NCBI GenBank assembly: GCA_020310875.1
Contig: CM035439.1
Coordinates: forward strand, 134,407,753-134,471,752
Reading direction: 5' to 3'
DNA length: 64,000 nucleotides
From: Ceratopteris richardii
Taxonomy: Eukaryota; Streptophyta; Polypodiopsida; Polypodiales; Pteridaceae
The notes beneath the pieces were generated by a model. The model did not search any database, was not told the origin of the DNA, and saw only the letters and a program-made list of their open reading frames with translations. A program made the position numbers and the translations under genes. Of the stretch, positions 60,401 through 64,000 are shown piece after piece (position 1 is the stretch's first letter; the number at the start of each line of letters is the position of its first letter).

Positions 60401-63176
60401 TCGCTTGTTTCCTGCTGTCTTGGCTCTTATTTCTTGCCCATTTTTCTTTGAGCTTTTCTCGTCTTTCTTTCCATTTTTGCACTTTGGTGTTTTGGGCATT
60501 CTCACATGAGTTTTCTGAATCCTCGACTACTTGAATGTTTGGTTCTACTGTTTTACTGTTCTCTAGCTTCTCTTCAGGTTGTTTTCCTGTTTGTTGTTTT
60601 GCTTGAGCTCTAGTAATAGCTTTCAGCGGTACCGTGTACTCCTTATCACTTCCAGATTCTTCTATGACCTCTATTACATTGATTGGTGCAGGACCTTGAG
60701 TTTTTGCAGGGTTCTTAGGGCAATCTCGAAAAAGATGTTCTTTCCCACAATCACTACAATATCCTTCCCAAATCCTGGGTGGTGGGGGGTTGTAAGGTCG
60801 AGGACACTCCCGAATGAAGTGATCCCCTCCGCATCTATAACAAGGTCCTCTCTGCACTGGTGGTCTAATGGGAGGTCTCAATGGTTGTTGTGCTTTGGGC
60901 ATAGTGTACATTAAAGTTGCAGTTTCCGCTCCATAATTCTGATCAAATCCTTCATATCCATAATAGGCCATGTCATATGCTGGCTCATATTCCATCATGT
61001 TGGCTTCATATGGATAGTACTCTCCTGGCGGAGGTTCATACCCTTGGTTGGTTGATTCTACATTGGTCGCTATTGAAGCTGGTATTATGGCTCTCTCCAA
61101 GTTTTCTTCTGGTTGAGTATACTTCACAGGTACAACTTGTTGAGGTTGTGACAGTTGGGGTCCCAACACTGGTTGTGGTGGTGGATATGGTGCTTGCTCG
61201 TATTGTCTCTGTGCTCCTACCGGATACTGGTTGTATCTAGGCATCTCCCTACCAAGCTCTCTAGGTGGGTATCCATAAGGTCGGTATTGGGGTGGATTAA
61301 CAGGTCGTGTTTGCCTATTAAAGGGACAGTTCTCAGTTGTGTGATTGGTATAATTTTGCTCGATGTGGCAGTATGAAGAAGTTCCTTGTTGTTGCTGTCT
61401 GTTGTGTGGATACATTGGTTGTGCCCCGGCTCCTCCTCTGGTACACAAGTGTGTGGGATGTTCTCCTCCACATAAGTTACACCTCCTCAACATAGGCACT
61501 CTTTGAGCTGGATATTGGTAAGCTCTCTGTCCTTGGACTCCTAGTTTTTTTGCTAATAGTTCCGCTAGTTCTTCCACATTACTAGAATTAGACGTAACAG
61601 TGCTTCTTGAGTCTTCTGATTTTGTGAGGTCGGTAGTACCTTTGAGGTCCTCCGCAAGGTTATCTTCCAAGTCGATGCACTCTTGAAGACAATCACTCAA
61701 TGTTTGCAGCCTTTTTACATACACTAGGGTTCTTAGGGTCCCGTTAGAGAGTCCATCTAAAAACAATGAAATCATCTTTTGTTGAGTCGGTCTCTCAGCC
61801 ACTGGGCATCTATCCACATATTGATTGAATCTTCGGGCAGCAGTCTTCACAGTTTCCTTAGGGTTTTGTTTAAAGCTATGGATTAAAGAAGCTGAATTGT
61901 GTTTAATCCCTCTCCTTGTGAATTCTCCGATGAATTCTTGAAAGAATTGTTCCATGTTTCCAAATCGATTGGGATCTAGAGGTTGGAACCAAGTTAGAGC
62001 TGTTCCTGTGAGGGTGAGTCCAAAAGACTCATACTGCACAAAGAAGTCCTCTACTTGTTCTGCTCTTAGAACTTGTTTAAATTCGGCAATATGGTCATAT
62101 GGCTCCCCTGATCCATCATAATGGTTTCTCATAAACTTAGCTACTTGGATTGGTCTCAATCTCCTCATTGGTTCAGGCGGTCTGGGTATTACAGGGAAGA
62201 CTGGGGCAGCTGGTCGTAATGGAGGCATTCCTGGCTGCCCTCCCACAGGTGGTCGTGGTCTGACCGGTGGTCGAAAATGGTTCCCCATCCCTGTGTGGGT
62301 CTGATTGTGTGTGTGCACTCCTGGAGTTGCAAACTGTACATGAGTACGGTTGGGCACACTTCTTTGACTGGTCTGTCCTGATGTGGTATGTTCCGTCTCT
62401 TGTTGATCTCCAAAAGGATTCTGTGAGGTAGTTGCCTGCTCCCTCAGAGGAAATACAGGCGCACCCATATATCTCAGCCGAGCCCTGTCTAGGGCACCTA
62501 CAGGCCAATATCTTCTTTGGCTCTTATCTAGGTAAGTGAGTCTAGTTTCGTCATCTGGGTCTTTCAACTCATAGAATGTCATGGGACTCTCTCCTATTCC
62601 TTGAACAGGTACGTCAGTTTGAAGCAATAAGTCTGCTCCGTGAATCATGTAGACTTCCAACAAGTAGTCGTCTTGAGGTATCAAGTCTCCTCTCAAGACC
62701 CGTGATACTTGTGATCTGCCTCTAGGGGTGGTCACTAACTCTTCAGAGTTGTTGGGATCCACAAACTCTCCTCTTTCATTGATCCTCTCCAGAAATTCAG
62801 TTACTATGTAGATGTGACCCATTTTGTCAATGTAAGCACCTCCCTCGTATTTGACAGCTGGTCGTGGTATGATGGTGACATCTTGTGCTGTTGCCATTCT
62901 GGCAACGGACCTGTTTAAGCCATCCAGGTAGATTGGAATCTCCTGGGCATTTGTGGATACATATTGTAAGGAGGTACGGTAATCTCCCTCAACAGTAGTC
63001 ATGAAATTTCCTGCTGGTGTAGGTCCTTGCATGTCTTCTGAAGCCATAAGTAGCTCCTCTTCCGAGTCACTGGAAGTTTCTAAGTAGACTGAGTGATGAC
63101 TAGCCTGGGCTGTACTCCCTACTGAGGATATGACACTCCTTCTACTACCTAGAACTCTTCCTGACCTCAAGTTCAT
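54441..63176 (-). CDS. Element E giant Gag-Pol polyprotein (dual protease, dual H2C2)
   Basis: 2911 aa from ATG 63176 (MNLRSGRVLG). Gag core about 342-512; knuckles CNLCGGEHPTHLC (about 565), CYRCGGDHFIREC (about 779) and CSDCGKEHLFRDC (about 805), plus the conserved YCHIEQNYTNHTTENC motif; retropepsin 1 with DTGAG at Asp1228 and ILGRPFM; acidic linker; RT with YVDD at about 1787; RNase H (VDASNYAIGC, about 1933); H2C2 domain 1 (about 2106-2182, AHVNKWRTHQG ... CAECQE); H2C2 domain 2 (about 2236-2316, AHAGAAGGHFS ... CETCQRA); integrase core (GIDFIGP, SDRGTHF, NGQAESSNK; about 2322-2475); charged helix; second retropepsin with DSGAG at Asp2707 and ILGQDWI near 2778; and a first tail motif (YIWVRKDQV) before a TAG. 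No frameshift. Both proteases have intact catalytic triads, unlike B. Confidence 0.97.
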   Translation of the reverse strand: MNLRSGRVLGSRRSVISSVGSTAQASHHSVYLETSSDSEEELLMASEDMQGPTPAGNFMTTVEGDYRTSLQYVSTNAQEIPIYLDGLNRSVARMATAQDVTIIPRPAVKYEGGAYIDKMGHIYIVTEFLERINERGEFVDPNNSEELVTTPRGRSQVSRVLRGDLIPQDDYLLEVYMIHGADLLLQTDVPVQGIGESPMTFYELKDPDDETRLTYLDKSQRRYWPVGALDRARLRYMGAPVFPLREQATTSQNPFGDQQETEHTTSGQTSQRSVPNRTHVQFATPGVHTHNQTHTGMGNHFRPPVRPRPPVGGQPGMPPLRPAAPVFPVIPRPPEPMRRLRPIQVAKFMRNHYDGSGEPYDHIAEFKQVLRAEQVEDFFVQYESFGLTLTGTALTWFQPLDPNRFGNMEQFFQEFIGEFTRRGIKHNSASLIHSFKQNPKETVKTAARRFNQYVDRCPVAERPTQQKMISLFLDGLSNGTLRTLVYVKRLQTLSDCLQECIDLEDNLAEDLKGTTDLTKSEDSRSTVTSNSSNVEELAELLAKKLGVQGQRAYQYPAQRVPMLRRCNLCGGEHPTHLCTRGGAGAQPMYPHNRQQQQGTSSYCHIEQNYTNHTTENCPFNRQTRPVNPPQYRPYGYPPRELGREMPRYNQYPVGAQRQYEQAPYPPPQPVLGPQLSQPQQVVPVKYTQPEENLERAIIPASIATNVESTNQGYEPPPGEYYPYEANMMEYEPAYDMAYYGYEGFDQNYGAETATLMYTMPKAQQPLRPPIRPPVQRGPCYRCGGDHFIRECPRPYNPPPPRIWEGYCSDCGKEHLFRDCPKNPAKTQGPAPINVIEVIEESGSDKEYTVPLKAITRAQAKQQTGKQPEEKLENSKTVEPNIQVVEDSENSCENAQNTKVQKWKERREKLKEKWARNKSQDSRKQAKDSRKHSTQKTHKEISETPPTSSEEKKQGSILADPKPEDLDMWLKAYQARIKMGPSLEQHERLYPQGELEKERLAICKKLIEVAQATLEKTIPILPETRIAQELYEECIQPKDKEPRREDERNERMKFQGEQVSIIPDLEEDWSKDLWKRIREEQWKKDGISPPPFEEIVGEDSHHDHNLEEAYEEVSRFDKEREETMSISTLPNYMGEYERESIIIRAPTVHGKEKGNSEESSHNLTELKKTKVQCKLTVEELLQLRPHLWRQLANQVQVPVDKVGEFSEGDEGNTCLPVTYNGYMTKAILDTGAGVGIATKEIWEKWGKPALRPTRMKLQLADGHVEKPLGILERIKLTTCGVEFEHTLAICKFQKANNYEMILGRPFMRQMLVVQDWGRDSLYLQHQGNTTKINLHTFAYRDVPPLQWNPVHKEEDDLSIHSAGSSDQSWMHEDVQLWMCKEAKKEECKKQMWPIGHPNYRSIEDPDYMPQIFPDELFEPHGWMEILATLDVCVNEEVLTMNDCIDEEGYDVNLYMVILQEVEAGEIVKEEWKEEYESIEMEPEFDSEEQYLETMQKESKDKPTEVLAIETIPRMHEHREGTSKVEPEPDHFEVPEHFKRYEVEERKIATQMPKREARDGEAYDNKEQTKKVVVTIEEGEERCTYIGKDVSDEEEEELIHLIREYRDVFAWTYKDLKGVEPSICAHRIPMTADAKPSKQRPYTYNEVYAAKIKEEIDKLLAAGFIYEIEHTEWVSPLVVVPKKNGKLRVCINLKKVNAATIRDSFPLPITDHLLERVAGKEVYSFLDGFSGYNQVAIATEDQHKTAFATEWGIYAFRVMPFGLTNAPATFQRLMCHVFKEFLRKSMEVYVDDLCTYSNQRPDHIPELRKIFNKCRQYRVCLNPEKCVFMVRQGKILGHIVSRNGISTDEDKIKVILDLPRPRNAKEVQAFMGHCGYYRRFIHMYAIIAKPLYGLLTQFTWTDECEKAFNELKKRLSTAPILKSPNWSKPFHIHVDASNYAIGCILAQPADEGKLDHPIAYASRQLNQTERNYTTTEREGLGMVYAVKKSRHYLLANKFKFFIDHQALLYLVNKPCNTGRLVRWFLLLMEFDFEVIVKKGNTHVRADHLSRLTHGEPPSGVPDELPDTYLFNLEVCPKWAERLIPILTHGPQHSINKDSKKEILQTRNLHIVAGSMYYKEPNGVLLRCVEEDEQKQLIQQAHVNKWRTHQGIHGTIRELKRLGVYWPDMPKSVHDYLNNCAECQEQSPEDHMSLPFSTIAPNWSNSLVQFLKTKEHEIGASLARKRSLEEMSKDYVIMGKQLFKRGKDNQLRLCVHEGEYLPILEMAHAGAAGGHFSADRTVKMILFAGLWWPTLHMDAETYVRSCETCQRAKYPVRRDDMPLRPMVCARAFTKWGIDFIGPINPPARGSHAEYIIVATDYLTKWVEAKATRKNDAQTTAKFLFEHIFTRFGLPIEIVSDRGTHFLNEVIESLMNEFLVIHKKSAPYHPQANGQAESSNKVLCTVLTKIVNNGRSDWDKQLHHAIWAFRVAYKTAIGTTPFNLVYGQNAILPIDFLVPTLRVAQQYEWNWHELSQQLDQIEKLHETRLQAVAGIYAAKRRQKAYYDAHIKDKGLKEGDLVLVYTLKQHAKKLQKRGYGPLIINRISTSGAVNLATLDGDILPNYISGCRVRRFMEPLTDQMLARLLGAQNRKREEERIREEARQEALERIRKRKEWIRQRDERYLQGEEPIPMANYQIKNGDTSVMCKTQPYLNLGIGKTEYQLIDALIDSGAGLSCMRRRIVNELQLELNPTKAKLIGIGGHTLDCIGTTNVSLHIGNSSMEQRVLVCEDNDLMEDFILGQDWIIETEACIHLAQGYISAKIGHKEVFSLLEEKPCNQAMSIQRSEEVQEATKDSGDCAQPSESKCIEIETLIIPTSPVVSKLPEVNEDQPTIEETLSPKQAQSIRRSNYWKPTSRYSNRPPSKYIWVRKDQV

Positions 63177-64000
63177 TCACTCTCTGAGGCCTCTCTTTAT
63201 TCTTCTTAGATTCCCCTTGGTTAGCTCTCCTAAAGGCTCAAAGTGTCTGACTAAAGAAAGGGTTTATCTCGGCGATACCACTTCCTGACGATACTGCTCT
63301 CGGCGATACTGCTTTAACTGCGATACGATACCAGAATCCAATCGATATGATACTGGACAATCACACGATACGATACGATACCATGCCCACGATACGATAC
63401 CAGGCACAGAGGCGATACGATACCAGTGTGGTGTCGCGATACTACTTTGGGAAGCAGACGATACGATACCCCTGCTGCACACGATACGATACTGGAACTA
63501 TGACGATACGATACCAAAGGATTCCAACGATACGATACCTGATCTTCTGCCGATACGATACCAGTGTGATTTCACGATACCTAACTCTAGGAGGAAACGA
63601 TACGATACCACCGAATTTGACCGATACGATACCTGTGACAGTATCACGATACTGTCCAAGTGAGTGCACGAAACGATACCTGAGTAGTGTCGTGATACGA
63701 TCTTTAAACTTCGACGATACGATACTAAGTATAGTATCGCGATACTTCCCTATGAACACAACGATACGATACTAGAGACCCTAGACGATACGATCTCACG
63801 ATGGTGTCGCGATACTGTCCTTAGTGGGAGACGATACGATATCACTGTAGTAAGCGCGATCGCGATACCGACTTGGCTACACGATACCAGAATGGTATCG
63901 CGATACCAGGGTCGATGACCAGCGATACGATACTACCGCAATTGTGCGATCGCGATACCAACTCAGGGTCACGATACCAGTGCGGTATCGCGATACCAAG
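63177..64000 (-). other. Element E leader, continuing beyond the window
   Basis: 824 bp upstream of the Gag ATG. The first 95 bp (63177-63271) are unique sequence; the rest is the tandem array described separately. Translated frames here are repeats of a few residues and are not genes. Primer-binding site and 5' LTR lie past 64000. Confidence 0.8.
63273..64000 (-). repeat. ACGATACGATACC tandem array in element E leader
   Basis: More than 15 units of about 21-35 bp, each with one or two CGATACGATAC cores, separated by unrelated spacers. Toward the window end the cores become the 14-bp palindrome GGTATCGCGATACC (about 63894-63907 and 63984-63997) and GCGATCGCGATACC. The array runs off the end of the window. 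Its position matches that of the B leader array, and both contain TCGCGAT. Confidence 0.92.

Larger units (their letters stand above)
48600..64000 (-). mobile_element. Gypsy element E, nearly intact, 5' LTR outside the window
   Basis: Minus-strand element with a 3' LTR (48600-49495), a polypurine tract, an open aORF (49983-53648), an open Gag-Pol (54441-63176, with a tail frame after one in-frame TAG) and a leader with a tandem array running past 64000. It inserted into protease 1 of D, and the flanking D bases before 48600 are GTCAC. E shares the full architecture of B but is strongly diverged in sequence and has a different LTR, so it is a sister family rather than a copy. Confidence 0.93.

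Noticed and set aside
63273-64000. Telomere-like or centromeric satellite, or a coding repeat (SYRIV peptides)
   Set aside because: Unit length is irregular, spacers are unrelated, and the array is confined to the E leader before Gag. The peptides are only translations of the repeat.

Overview
The window is land-plant nuclear DNA made entirely of LTR retrotransposons inserted into one another. I see no host gene, tRNA, rRNA or CRISPR array. A plant is indicated by a Ty1/copia element primed by initiator tRNA-Met, Ty3/gypsy elements primed by a tRNA-Asp-like site, plant-type LTRs (TG...CA, TATA boxes) and stop codons typical of deaminated methyl-cytosine. The sequence does not tell me which plant group.

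Layout. Five elements are named here. Copia (1-5697, minus, 3' LTR cut by the window start) sits inside gypsy A (5698-12083, plus, decayed). A sits inside the 3' gene of gypsy C (12084-16239 and 33344-38097, minus, decayed). Gypsy B (16240-33343, plus, 17,104 bp) splits C in two. It is complete: 665-bp LTRs differing at one base, 5-bp target duplication TCTTG, both genes open. Gypsy D (38098-48599, minus, decayed) sits in the leader of C. Gypsy E (48600 to beyond 64000, minus, nearly intact) sits in the first protease of D. The missing ends of A, C, D and E lie outside the window.

The interesting system is the architecture shared by B, C, D and E. A giant Gag-Pol (3157 aa in B, 2911 aa in E) carries: Gag with three short zinc knuckles, retropepsin 1, a long acidic linker, reverse transcriptase, RNase H, two successive H2C2 zinc domains, the integrase core, a charged helix, a second retropepsin-like domain, and a tail of repeated W-x-P-K motifs. 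A second large gene follows on the same strand (1475 aa in B, 1221 aa in E), here called aORF. It has conserved N- and C-terminal domains around an acidic or proline-rich middle and a long coiled coil, with no visible signal peptide or membrane anchor. Good 3' splice sites precede the aORF start in B, D and E, which suggests a spliced subgenomic mRNA. A short conserved hairpin lies about 17 bp from the 3' LTR. The leaders of B and E hold tandem arrays sharing a TCGCGAT core. A is a more distant gypsy element with its own coiled-coil gene in the same place.

How the parts would work together (inference from retroelement biology): Gag packages the RNA, retropepsin 1 matures the polyprotein, RT/RNase H make cDNA from the tRNA-Asp primer and polypurine tract, and integrase inserts it. 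The roles of the second protease, first H2C2 domain, W-x-P-K tail and aORF are unknown. All comparisons were made by eye, without database searches.
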